Assembly (NCBI RefSeq): GCF_026212465.1
Contig: NC_080047.1
Location: forward strand, 43,310,059-43,374,058
Source of the DNA: Amaranthus tricolor
Taxonomy: Eukaryota > Streptophyta > Magnoliopsida > Caryophyllales > Amaranthaceae
Length of the DNA stretch: 64,000 nucleotides
Reading direction: 5' to 3'
A program made the position numbers and the translations under genes. Each line of letters starts with the position of its first letter. Within the stretch, counting starts at the first letter, position 1. Positions 53,903 through 64,000 of this stretch are shown here, one piece after another. Under the pieces are notes generated by a model that worked only from the letters and a program-made list of their open reading frames with translations, was not told the origin of the DNA and made no database searches.

Positions 53903-54163
53903 CTCCGTCCTATGTATCCAATGTGTTTCATTTGACTTTTTATCATTTTTTAGGTGGTCAAATGGGATCGCATGTAAAAGAAAAAAGTATAGTGTTTTTA
54001 AATTTTAATAGGGGTAAAATGGGGTTAGTAGGTGTAAAGGTGTGAAAAAGTTAAGTTTAGTAAGAATAAATTGGTAAAATTAGCATATCCAAAATAGAAA
54101 TGAGACATTTAAGATGACTTGACCAAATAAGGAAATGAGACACTTAAGATGAATAGGAGGGAG
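53903..54163. mobile_element. Stowaway MITE related to the mariner element at 62481
   Basis: CTCCGTCCTATG at the left and GAATAGGAGGGAG at the right, flanked by TA, 261 bp. Its right end, read inverted (CTCCCTCCTATTCATCTTAA, GTGTCTCATTTCCTTATTTG, GTCAAGTCATCTTAAATGTC, TCATTTCTATTTTGGATATG), tracks the first 100 bp of the mariner-like terminus at 62481 closely. Confidence 0.85.
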
Positions 54164-54539
54164 TATTAAGTATTTTTTACGGTTGATGTAACATTCTCTT
54201 TAATTATTCGTAAAGGCCAAAAACTTTTTTTCAACAAAAAAAATTGCAAAAAATAAGGCTATTATAATCTTTCCTCCGCCATATGTGAGATTTATTTTTT
54301 TTCAAAAAAAAAAAACTAGTTTGTAGAGGGTAAATACCAAAGAGAAGAGACCAAAATCTATGAGAGAGTAGTGAGATGGAAACCCCAAATAAAAGGAAAA
54401 GTCAAACAAAGAAAACAAAAACCAGCCAAATTTGTAAGAAACCATAATTATGAAAGTGATGTTAAATCCCAAAAATACATTTCTAGGTATATTCAGTTTG
54501 AAATCAACTAACTTTAGTGAAAGTACATAAGAATAACAG

Positions 54540-54541
<2 letters not shown>

Positions 54542-54587
<46 letters not shown>
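54542..54587. repeat. 46-T homopolymer
   Basis: An unbroken T run. It may be a retroposon poly(A) tail on the minus strand or slippage. No element was recognised next to it. Confidence 0.9.
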
Positions 54588-54590
<3 letters not shown>

Positions 54591-54875
54591 CTAGAAGAAT
54601 CCAAGCATAAGACAACAATCTCAACCTTAATATAAGACACATTATACTTCTATTTGGTTTACATTAACGTTGGACACTTATAAGTCTTGTAATTTTGCTC
54701 AAGACTTCAGAGTCTAATCACTAATAATTTATGATTGGGGTCAAAATCCTCTGAGCTTTCACTTAAGAGGAGTAGTTGTATTCTTCTTATAGAAAAAAAA
54801 TTGTTGTTAGAAAAATAAAACAAAAATATAAGTAAATGAAAGATGAGTTTATGGGACTATATTAATTATTAAGGG

Positions 54876-55130
54876 GGTGTTTGATAATATATAGCGTCTT
54901 ATTGGACTATTTTAGTTTTGTAGACACAAATAGATGGTTGAGTGACAAACCATCAAAGACGAGTGTTTAGTAATTTACTTATTGTTATGAATATACTTTT
55001 TTTGAACTGGTAGCATTGAAGTTAATTGTGTGTTCTAAATTAGCTGGTCAAACCAATGGATAAAAATAGTTTGTCAAATCAGACACTTTAACCAGTTATC
55101 AACTACCATTCATTTTAAATAACCCTTAAA
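54876..55130. mobile_element. MITE-like repeat
   Basis: TTAAGGGGGTGTTTGATAAT at the left and TTTAAATAACCCTTAA at the right are inverted-type ends with TTAA at each border. The core contains the TTGTCAAATCAGACA and AACCAGTTATCAAC motifs seen in plant MITEs of the GGGTGTTTG type. Superfamily uncertain. Confidence 0.45.
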
Positions 55131-57163
55131 AGAGAGAATGAGTTTCCTTGGTTGCTCCTAGTTAATACTGTTTTATTTTACTGGTTACACTTGGAATATA
55201 ATATGCTATGAAAGGAAAGATGAATTCAATCACGAATTTTTATAGATATATAAAATTTAAAATATATTTATGTGAAATATCATTAGATTTTTTTCGATCT
55301 ACAAATCAATTTTAATATATTTTTTTCATAATTTTTTTACAAAACGTATTTATATATATTGAGATTCAAATTATATTTGAAAACTTTAAAAATAAGAAAC
55401 ATAACCAACAAAATGGAAACGAGTAAGATAAAATTTTGGAATAGCATTGAATTTGATAAAGTTGGTGCATGGGAAGTGCTTAAAAGACTTGCATGCACGA
55501 GGTAGACGACAGAAAGCAGAGAGAGTAATTAGGGGGAAATACAAGTTAAAATACACTCTAAAAACAAGTATTAGTTGGATAAAAGTAAGACACTAAAACT
55601 TTGTTTGCCAATCGGATAAATTATCCGTAAAAAAAAAACTATTGAGAATTATAAAGATTATATATATTTAAGAAAAATGATATGTAATATATTTTTTTTA
55701 TTAATAATTTTAACTTTTTAAGATAATCTAGTATAGAAATTGGAGACAATTAATATTTTTATAGTTATTTTGACTTTCAAAAAAAAATTAATAATAAAAT
55801 ATTTACAAGATTCTTTCTTATGTAGAAAAAGGTTGTATTATATATCATTTTTCTATTTTAATTATTCATCAAGTACTCATTAAAAGTATTTTTAATTATT
55901 TATTAACTACTCTCTGTTTTCTAATGTTCTTCCCGTTTGAATATTCTATTTTGGAGAGAGAAATTTGATTAAGATTTTTAAGACATATATATATATATGA
56001 TAAAATATATATTCATGTGAGATGTTGTTAAATTCATCTTAATATATATTCTTTTATTATATATATTTTTTATAACTTTTATAATGCGCATTTAGAGATA
56101 TTAAAGCTTAAAATTTATCAAAACATATGTAAAAATAAATAGTTATGGTCTAGTTGGGTATCTTGAAAAGATTTAAAAATGGTTACAGTACATTCAATGC
56201 ATCTGTTGCATTTAGGTTTTGGTCGGCTTTCTATTCCAACATAAAATCAATTTAAAACTACACTTCTACTCCTACTCCTCTATCCCTACTCTTAATGCAT
56301 TATTAGAGAAAAAAAAGTTTATTTGGTAATTTAAAATAATGTAAAATAAGTAGAATAAAAAAATATTCATTAACTTTCGTTCTCTTTTGTTATACTTCAT
56401 TTGTTTTGAGTGTGTTGATTATTTAGTTATAGTTTGATCAAAACTTTAAGAGTTTTTTGGTTAAAGTGTAACCAACAAACTAAAATAAAGGGTAAACGCT
56501 ATATTTATATGAGTTGTTTTTGAGGTAGACTTAGATTATCCGGTATGTTCCTTTTGTGATACTAAAAAAATTATTAACCTGTATGATTTGTTTTTGAATA
56601 AATTTATTTTATTTTAGGTAAGTTTAGTCTTTTTCAACTTTGCTTATTTTGATTCAATATAGTTTAGCTACATAGATTCTTATGTCAAACAAGATTTATT
56701 GATGATTTTTGAACTTACTAATTATTATTAAGTTATTATGCCATTTTTAAATCGAAAAAGAATAAACTAATTTAATTTGAAAATAGTTAAATATTTAATA
56801 TGATTTAAATTACTGCTAGTCCTTTTTTCTTTTTAGAGGCGAAGCAAATAATTTTAAGGCGCTATTTATTTTTCATAAATTTCTAAAACTGGGGCCCTTC
56901 GTAATTAAAAAAAGACATTTTCTTTAACTAAAATAAAAATCCAACAAAATTTTAATTTTAATTACTATAATTAAATAAAAACTCAACACAATTTCTAAAT
57001 TTATTAATATCGATTGTGTAAAAATAACTTAAATTAAGTTATTAAAAAATAAATTTTGAACTCTAATGTTAAAAAGGAAGTGAAAAATAGCAATAGATAG
57101 ATGACTAATAATAAAAAGAGTAATAAAAAAAAAATAAGAAATAAAATGTTGATTATTTTTATA

Positions 57164-57477
57164 CTTTCTCCGTTCTATAACACCCGCTACATTTTCTATT
57201 TTTAGCAATTTCATATTACTTGCTACATTTTCGTTTTTAGTAATAAAACAATCATTTAAAGTTCTACCTATCCCTATTTTTATCTTACTCTATACTCTAT
57301 AATCTATAATAAAATACTATATTTAACCTAACAACCTATTTTTCCTTTTCTTTTTTTAATTAACAATAATAAAATACTATACTCTATGAATTAAACAATC
57401 AGTTACAGTGTAGGTCAATTACTTTTCTTAATTCTCATGCCCATGCAAACGTAGCAACAATATTAGAACGGAGGAAG
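57164..57477. mobile_element. Stowaway MITE, copy 2
   Basis: CTTTCTCCGTTCTATAA at the left and TTAGAACGGAGGAAG at the right with flanking TA, 314 bp. It is collinear with 6936-7255 over its whole length, with a few small deletions and substitutions. Confidence 0.9.
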
Positions 57478-60400
57478 TATAAATTATGTTGATGATAATT
57501 AATATTTAATGAATGAGTAAAAATTAAATGATATAAAAGAATATTTTTGAAACTTAAAAAGTTGCTTTGATAAAAGATAAAAATAAGGAGAGAAAAAAAA
57601 TGCAATCTCTAGAATTTGAACATATAACATAATAAGTTAAGTAAGATATTAATCAACTATTTACATTATTAATATGTTATTTTAATATAATTTTTTTATA
57701 TGAAACCCTTTAAATTTTAAACTATATAGTTGGATATCCTGCACATCCATAAAACCGTCATGTATATAAAATATATCAAACATAATCAATAAAGTAAAAA
57801 GGAGAATATATATAATTCATATCTCAGTTTTTCAGAGATATTCTACAAATTTGGAACTATGCCAATTGGTGTCTTCTCTTGAATTGCAAAAAGTATCATT
57901 AAACCATTAAAACATGGGAAAATTCAACGTATACTTTACTAAATATGTAAAGTGGTCGATAATTCTCAAATAATTCCGAGAACAGCTGGAGTAATTATTA
58001 CTGTAGTTATTATAATTCATATGATCTTCTGTCTTTTACTCTCTGTCTCTCTCTATTGCGTAGGAAAAGTTATTTATGTGTTGTTAAGGTAGATTTTCTA
58101 AGGTTTTAATTATAATTAATCTTTTATAATAGTAACACGTATGTTAAATTTTGGTTTAAAGTGAAGCTAAGATTTATTAAAAGCGAGCTAGCTAGGCCAT
58201 ATAAAATGCCAAAAATTATAAGATATTGAGCAATTTTTATATGTTGATGACAAGAACATCAGATATTTTAATTTCAACATAGAGTTAAAATAATTTTAAG
58301 TGTATACAACGTTGTTTTTTAATTTAGAGAGGTTTGTGGTAGATCTTCACACAAAGTTAGCTCCAGCACGGTAGCACCTGTAACGGTCTAACCCCATCCT
58401 AAATAAGTGTAAGTCTAAATTTGCTAAGAATCACTTAATAAATACTACCTCAATTTCATAATACTTGCATCATTTCAGCTTGACATAAATATTGATAAAA
58501 TAATTAATTGATACTAAAATAATAATATCCACGTTAAACAATGATAAAAAAAGAGTTAATAAGTTGGTATGGAGAAAGAATAAAATAAGGATAAATAAAA
58601 TAATTTATAAATTATTTTATTACAAATATAATAATACAACAAATACGGTAAAACCGATGAAATAGAAAATGTAACAGATATAGAAGTATATGATAATGGA
58701 ATATGGTTGTATTCCTTAGAGCTCGCCTCTATCCTAGAGTTGTTCGGTTTTTCACGATATAGTCCTTTTTTATTAGGATAAAACTAGAGAATACCCAATA
58801 AGTAATTAACTATGTAGAAGAGCAAATTAATCCTTTTGATATGCAATATAAATCAGGGTTGTTCTTAGGGATAGGTAAGGAATATCACCGCTTAGGGCCC
58901 AATATATATAGAAAGCTTAATTTTAATATAATTTGTGAGTCTATAATAAATATTTATAGAAAGAGAAGTCACGTTTGAGAGAGTAAAAAGAAGATAAATT
59001 ATGAAAAATAATTTTTTTCAATATAAAGGAATCCGTCTTTATTATTTTTTATGTACTTATTAAAATCAGAATCAATCTTCTATAGAGAGGGCTTATATTT
59101 ATTATTTTTTTCTAAGGTCTACAAAATATCAAGACCGACACTAATATGAATCAACCCACAAAGTCTCTTGCAACACGCTTAATGATAAAAATAGACCTCC
59201 TGAAGAAAGTTTAAAAGTGTATGCATTCCATATACTTTTCGTCTCACTGAATTTATGGGAGCTTCTAAGCATGTTCGACCGCACAGTCGAAAAGCTAAGA
59301 ACCTAAATATTAAATTGGGTTTTTCATTGACTTTAGTGCTTAAGGACTAGGGCACTTTTATTTTGTTTGAACCAAGAAGAGGTTTTTCATATACCTACTA
59401 GAGTACTAGGTAAGTAGGTATAGTTGCTAAATTTTCCATTTATGTTTTACATTATTCATTCATTAATGGTGGTCATTCTATTTATGACTCCCTATTGTAC
59501 TACAAGTAACTTGTCAGAGTGGTGATTACAATTATTTATTATTAACGTTTTAGAAAGGAAATAAACCATGGGAAAGCCTCGTGCCAAATTTTCTTATGAA
59601 TAGTGGTATCCGTATTTGGTCACCAAAAATGAGTATACCTATGAAAATTTTTGATTTTATAGGTCGTTAATATATCTTGGTTATCATATCTCATGTCAAA
59701 TCGTATTATAAATAGTGTTATATTGTGTCGTGTAATTCTAATGATTTAGCATGAGTAATAGTTTGACATTCACAAGCAATATGATGGAAACTCAAACTCT
59801 AGCTATGTAATAATCAAGCTAATTAATTTGAAACACAAAGTGGCAACAATTGCCAAATAAATACTTTGCTAAAATACCATTTCTTCTCAAACCTAAAACT
59901 TATCTGTAACTATTACTAAAACAAAATAATATTGACATTATCACTATTTAAAATTGCTTACGTGTCATTGTTTTTATTAGGATTTTTATAATCACTTTTT
60001 TATCTTTGATTTTATTACTCATATCATATAATATATTAGAAAATCATATATATTATTTTTTTAATTATTTATAAAATCTTTTTTATTTTATTATTTAAAT
60101 GAGTATTATTTAGAGTATTAAATATTTTGAGATGGTTAAAACATAATATACTTTTATTAGGATTTTTTTTACAATTGGTTACTTAAATGCAATGCTTAAT
60201 TCTCATATGATTCAGGTTGTAACTATTTTTATGTAAGTAAATTATATTTTCATAAACAAAAATTATTTTTTTCGTTTAAAATTTTATAAAACATCTTTAC
60301 ATATTTTTGTGTTAAATGTGTTATTAATAGTTGTAATACTTTATATAAATTAATTTAATTTAAGTAAAAAATTTAATAAAATCGTGCATCGTACGGACAC

Positions 60401-62767
60401 TATCTAATATTATAAGAAAGTAGATCGGAAAAATAGAAATAAAACTCTTATCTTATTTTTCCCATAAAAATAGGCTATTAGTTAGAACAAACTATCGTAA
60501 GATTTCCCCTAGTATAAGAAATTAGTGTAGAGTTTCAATTACAAATAGATGGCCAAAAATGTGAATCAAAACACACACAAAATAAAAGCACAATCAAACA
60601 AAACATGTATGTACTATTTATGTTGGTATCAGAGTTATAAGGAATCAACGCAATAAAAAACTTAAGATAATGATTGAAGATCCAAGTCGATATGTTAAAT
60701 ACTCAAACACACCTTCTCATATAAAAACTCTTTAGGTTAGAAGTGTGATGCATCACATGCTCTCTCATACTTGCCTTTAAATGAATAATTGATAAAACTT
60801 GATATTATGACCTCTTGTCACATTAACTATCATATTAAAAAACTAACAGAACTAAAAAGTTAAGCTTATAATTACAGTTCTAAAATATGTTATACTTCTA
60901 TAATGTGACATATACTCCTATATTGCATGTGATAAATGTAATCACGGTACTCATACTACTACTACTTGTATATATGTTATAAACATGGACGAACCAAAAA
61001 TACTAAGTATAAGATGGGTCGAACGTTGAACCAACTTGGTACGACACTGTCCCTTAGACAGTAGACTATACAATGGTACAACCTATATTTCATATCGACA
61101 TTACTTAACATGATCTAAAAATAAAGTATTGGTCTCACTGAGCTTGATAGGTGACTTCTGAGACATGGCACCTCTTCTTTGAAGTTGTAGACCCTTTTGT
61201 TGTTAGAGTGTTTCATTTGTCAGACAAATGTTAACCTTTTTGGGAGATTTATGCAGGTTTATTACTTATTTGTTTCCCCTTTTGTTTTTATAAGTTCAGT
61301 TTTCTTCAAGTTTCTTCATGTTATTCTTTGCTTTAACATTTCCATATCTATGCTCTTTCTAGTGGAGATTAAAATAAATTTCGGAGTTTAATTATAAGTT
61401 TAAGCTAGCGCTTTTAATTGACTTGATATCAGAAGTCAATATAATAAAAGGTTACGAGTTGAACCTAATCTACTCATTATATTTCAAGTGAAAAAAATTT
61501 AACACGATGGTATTAAAATATTTGAATAAAATCTAAATATTTTATTTATTTTATCAAATATTAAAATATCCTATTCTATCAGATGTATGATTAAGGAGGA
61601 TATGTATTACATTCACATATATGGCTTAAGTGAGGTAACACGTGATCGAGTATAAAACATATCCTTAGCTTATAATGCATTATATAATGAATTTGGAAAT
61701 GGTGAAGAATTTGTTTTGCATCAAATTATAGCTTATTAGGGTTTCTTCATTAATTTATCCTATGGTGGCGAAACTCAAATGAAAAATAAGATTTTTGATA
61801 TCTATTAACTTGGGTCATAGAATAGAGGGGTCAATGTTTTATCATGTTAAAATAAATAACGGTCAACCATTAATTTAAACTTATAATTAATATGCCGTAT
61901 ATATTTATATACTCTATCACTTAATTATAATAACTTAATTAAACTTTACTGATCAATTCACAATATCTATCTAAAACTTACTATTATTTATTTTTCTTTT
62001 ATATATGCATCAAAACTTATAATTATCACGGATATTACCTAAACTATAATATACGATCAAAATGCCAATCTCTTACCTACGCACTCTTCTTAATTCTTGT
62101 GTCTCATTCTGGAGAGTACTCTCGAGGAGAGGAGTATAAGGCAAACTTTTTGATTTTTCTCCTTCTGTTTTATTAAGTTTGTTACACTTTAATTAAAATG
62201 ATAATAATGTTTTTCAATGTTACAACTTAAAAGGAGGGAATAATTAGTATTTGGTACAATTAGATTTGTACACTAATCAAGTTTTACCTTGTTTTCTCGG
62301 AAACTTATAAAAGCATACCTTTTCCCACTTTATAATGGATCTTAATCAATGGATACTACATTATCATCCTTAAATAAAGCTAAACAACGACATTTATCAC
62401 CCAAAAATCTTTATAGCATTTGACTCTGAAACTTTTGTGTATACTGAACTTTATACTCTCGTCATCTCAATTATTTAATACTCCCTCCTATTCAGCTTAG
62501 GTGTCTCATTTCCTTTTATGGTCAAGTCACCTTAATTGTCCCATTTCTATTTTTGGTATGCATTTTTAACTATTATGCCCTTAGTAGTTTATCCTATTTT
62601 CAATTATACCCTCCATTACACATACTAATTTTTCCTCCCTTTTAATTAATCAACATACTTAAATCCTAATTAACATACCCACCCATTTAAACACTCCCTC
62701 CCTTTTTAAACCTAAAACCCTACCCATCCCCATTCCTCTTGCCGTTTTCGTATTGTATTCATTTAAG

Positions 62768-63072
62768 AACCTAATTTTGGGTTGAAGCTTCACCTTTTTC
62801 CTTAAGTTCTTTCGTGTTGTTCTCTGATAACCCTAATTCTAGGTTGAAGCTTCACCTTCTTCCTTAATTTCTTTGGTGTTGTTCTCTGATAACCCTAATT
62901 TTGGGTTGAAACTTCACCGTCTTCCTTAATTTCTTTGGTGTTTTTCTATGATAACCCTAAATCTGGGTTGAAGCTTCACCGTCTTCCTTAATTTCTTTTG
63001 TGTTGTTCTTTGATAACCCTAGATCTGGGTTGAAGCTTCACCTTATTCCTTAATTTCTTTCGTGTTGTTCTC
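62768..63072 (+). repeat. Five-unit 62-bp tandem repeat
   Basis: Units start at about 62768, 62829, 62891, 62953 and 63015. Each reads AACCCTAATTTTGGGTTGAA, then GCTTCACC, a CTTCCTTAATTTCTTT segment and GTGTTGTTCTCTGAT. The last unit runs straight into the ATG of the ORF at 63073, so the array forms its upstream or leader sequence. Confidence 0.95.
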
Positions 63073-63519
63073 ATGGCAAACTCCAGTTCGCCTTTTAAAT
63101 CCCCCCTGAAGAACTTTAACTCGACAATCAACTCACCCATGAAAAATCCTAACTCGTGTACTTCTTTTCTTCTGAGAATCCCCAAATCTCCTTACAAATC
63201 GCCTTCTAAGATAGAGTTTAAAGGTTTCGATGATGGAAACCCTAGATCTGGACTGAAATCGTTTGAGGAAGAGTCTTTTGATTACTATGATGACTCAACT
63301 TCTGTTGAGACTGATCCTAAGTGGGGAAGAGAACTTGTCTCTGAAGGTGAACCCATTTACACACCTGAGCCTGATATGTATCCTGATCGTGAATATTCTT
63401 CCATTGATGCTGTTTTTTCGAATACTGATTGTGAAGAAGAAGATTGGCTTGATAAGCTAGGTCCTTTCTCAAGTGAGTTTCTGTTCCTGTTGGTTACTGT
63501 TTTGTTGTTCATATGCTGA
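63073..63519 (+). CDS. Unrecognised protein with SPxK repeats and acidic C-part (first exon)
   Basis: The ORF opens with an ATG directly after a five-unit tandem repeat and encodes 148 residues. A strong donor (CAA/GTGAGT at 63473) suggests that only 133 codons are exon 1 and the rest is intron read-through, which would also explain the hydrophobic tail after residue 133. The N-terminus has five SPxK motifs (SPFK, SPLK, SPMK, SPYK, SPSK), which resemble CDK sites and the AT-hook-like SPKK minor-groove motif. Residues 70-130 are strongly acidic, with EEESFDYYDD and CEEEDWLDKLGPFS. I recognise no family. It is convergent with a mariner transposase and may lie inside that element. It could instead be exon 1 of a host gene. 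Confidence 0.55.
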   Translation: MANSSSPFKSPLKNFNSTINSPMKNPNSCTSFLLRIPKSPYKSPSKIEFKGFDDGNPRSGLKSFEEESFDYYDDSTSVETDPKWGRELVSEGEPIYTPEPDMYPDREYSSIDAVFSNTDCEEEDWLDKLGPFSSEFLFLLVTVLLFIC

Positions 63520-63669
63520 TTTCTGTTTCCCCTGCTGAAATTCGTTGAGATTGGTTGTTGCTGTTTTCTAATAATTCTACATTCAAATCCTCTTGATCAA
63601 TCCCCCTGTATAGCCAATCAGTTCCACAAGCTGATTCATTTTTTCTGTACTTAGCTTTGTGATTAAATG

Positions 63670-64000
63670 TTAAAGTGAATCAACAACCATTTGTTTGTCA
63701 ATACTCAGGTAATCTGGTAAAGTCCCTTCCCTTGCTGCCTTTGTTTTGTTCATGTGAGGAATGTGATAGTCAAACCCCCCATGTCTTTTCATGACCTCTA
63801 TCATACAAGCTTGTAAAGTGATGAATACAAACCTTAAACATTGTGGACTTAGATTCTGAAATGCATTATTCACAGCCCTAAGTAATTCTGTTACATTGTA
63901 AGCAGCTTTTTGATATTGCAAAGCTTGAATTGATCTAAAAAAACCTAGATCTAGCACGTTCATGTTAGGGGAATTTGCAGGTTGTTGCACTAATTGTATA
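63670..64000 (-). pseudogene. Mariner-like transposase, C-terminal part (partial, likely inactive)
   Basis: The frame is open to the window edge and reads LVQQPANSPNMNVLDLGFFR, then SIQALQYQKAAYNVTELLRA, AFQNLSPQCLRFVFITLQAC, MIEVMKRHGGFDYHIPHMNK and a stop at 63670. The order and motifs are those of the end of the catalytic domain and C-terminus of plant mariner-like (D-D39-D) transposases. In the family the third catalytic Asp sits in NSPDxNVLDLG. Here the position reads Asn (NSPNMN), so the enzyme is probably dead unless the alignment is off by one motif. The DNA-binding domain and the first two Asp residues lie outside the window. Confidence 0.8.

Larger units (their letters stand above)
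52086..62478. other. Gene desert, AT-rich
   Basis: About 10.4 kb in which no gene, exon, tRNA or rRNA could be supported. Contents: an LTR-like AT-rich segment near 52480-52750 (TATAAATTAAAGG near 52636) whose borders could not be set, a mariner-related MITE at 53903-54163, a poly-T run at 54542-54587, a MITE-like fragment near 54876-55130, a Stowaway copy at 57164-57477 and an isolated Stowaway-like end near 58443. Open frames such as 54302-54640, 57029-57214 and 61197-61391 are low-complexity or motif-free. Confidence 0.6.
62481..64000. mobile_element. Mariner-like element, one end and 3' half, runs off window
   Basis: The terminus TA/CTCCCTCCTATTCAGCTTA at 62479-62499 is of plant mariner/Stowaway type. 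The C-terminal part of a mariner transposase on the minus strand follows 1.2 kb in (63670-64000). Plant mariner-like elements are 3-5 kb long, so the other end should lie beyond the window. If 62481 is the true end, the 62-bp tandem repeat and the SPxK-rich ORF sit inside the element. That the terminus and the transposase belong to one insertion is an inference. Confidence 0.65.

Noticed and set aside
54302..54640. 112-codon ORF with a poly-Lys run
   Set aside because: Created by the 46-T homopolymer on the other strand.
62768..63072. CRISPR-like direct repeats
   Set aside because: Units are contiguous 62-bp tandem copies without unique spacers, in a plant nuclear sequence. It is a minisatellite.

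Overview
The window is nuclear DNA of a flowering plant, most likely a eudicot. The genes are split by GT..AG introns, the background is very AT-rich, and the gene families (CDPK-related kinase, P-class PPR, PORR-domain protein, lumenal FKBP, plant DUF1685) are plant families. I cannot assign a genus. Every exon set below was joined by hand, by matching splice sites, reading phase and family motifs.

Layout. 1-2.6 kb: decayed 3' part of an ALG10-like glucosyltransferase gene behind retroelement-like sequence. 2.6-16.3 kb: a gene-poor stretch with MITEs, a solo LTR, and a Mutator-like element (5225-6103) that carries a DUF1685 gene fragment. 16.9-21.1 kb: intact 11-exon CDPK-related kinase (+). 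23.0-26.9 kb: intact 6-exon O-fucosyltransferase-like gene (+). 27.8-30.1 kb: a transposon cluster: a perfect 117-bp palindrome and two Mutator-like elements lying end to end around three copies of one target sequence. 30.3-32.1 kb: intronless PPR gene (+). 34.0-35.1 kb: a long-TIR Mutator-like element. 35.2-36.4 kb: intronless PORR-domain gene (-). Its 5' end and proximal upstream region are duplicated as exact-length 522-bp repeats on both sides of a hAT-like element. 39.7-40.0 kb: long AT microsatellite. 40.2-44.7 kb: HSP70 pseudogene (-). 45.2-48.1 kb: broken RTE-type LINE (-). 49.0-52.0 kb: intact 8-exon thylakoid-lumen FKBP gene (-) with a 5S-rRNA-derived (Cassandra-like) insertion in an intron. 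52.1-62.5 kb: AT-rich gene desert with MITEs. 62.5-64 kb: one end of a mariner-like element running off the window, with the C-terminal part of its transposase (-), a five-unit 62-bp tandem repeat, and an unrecognised SPxK-rich ORF (+).

There is no operon-like organisation. The intact genes look like unrelated single-copy housekeeping or organelle-directed genes: Ca2+-type kinase signalling, Golgi glycosylation, organelle RNA processing by PPR and PORR proteins, and a lumenal isomerase. The most unusual content is in transposon-host rearrangements: gene-fragment capture, promoter displacement by a transposon-linked duplication, two insertions sharing one target, and a mariner element next to a MITE that shares its terminus.
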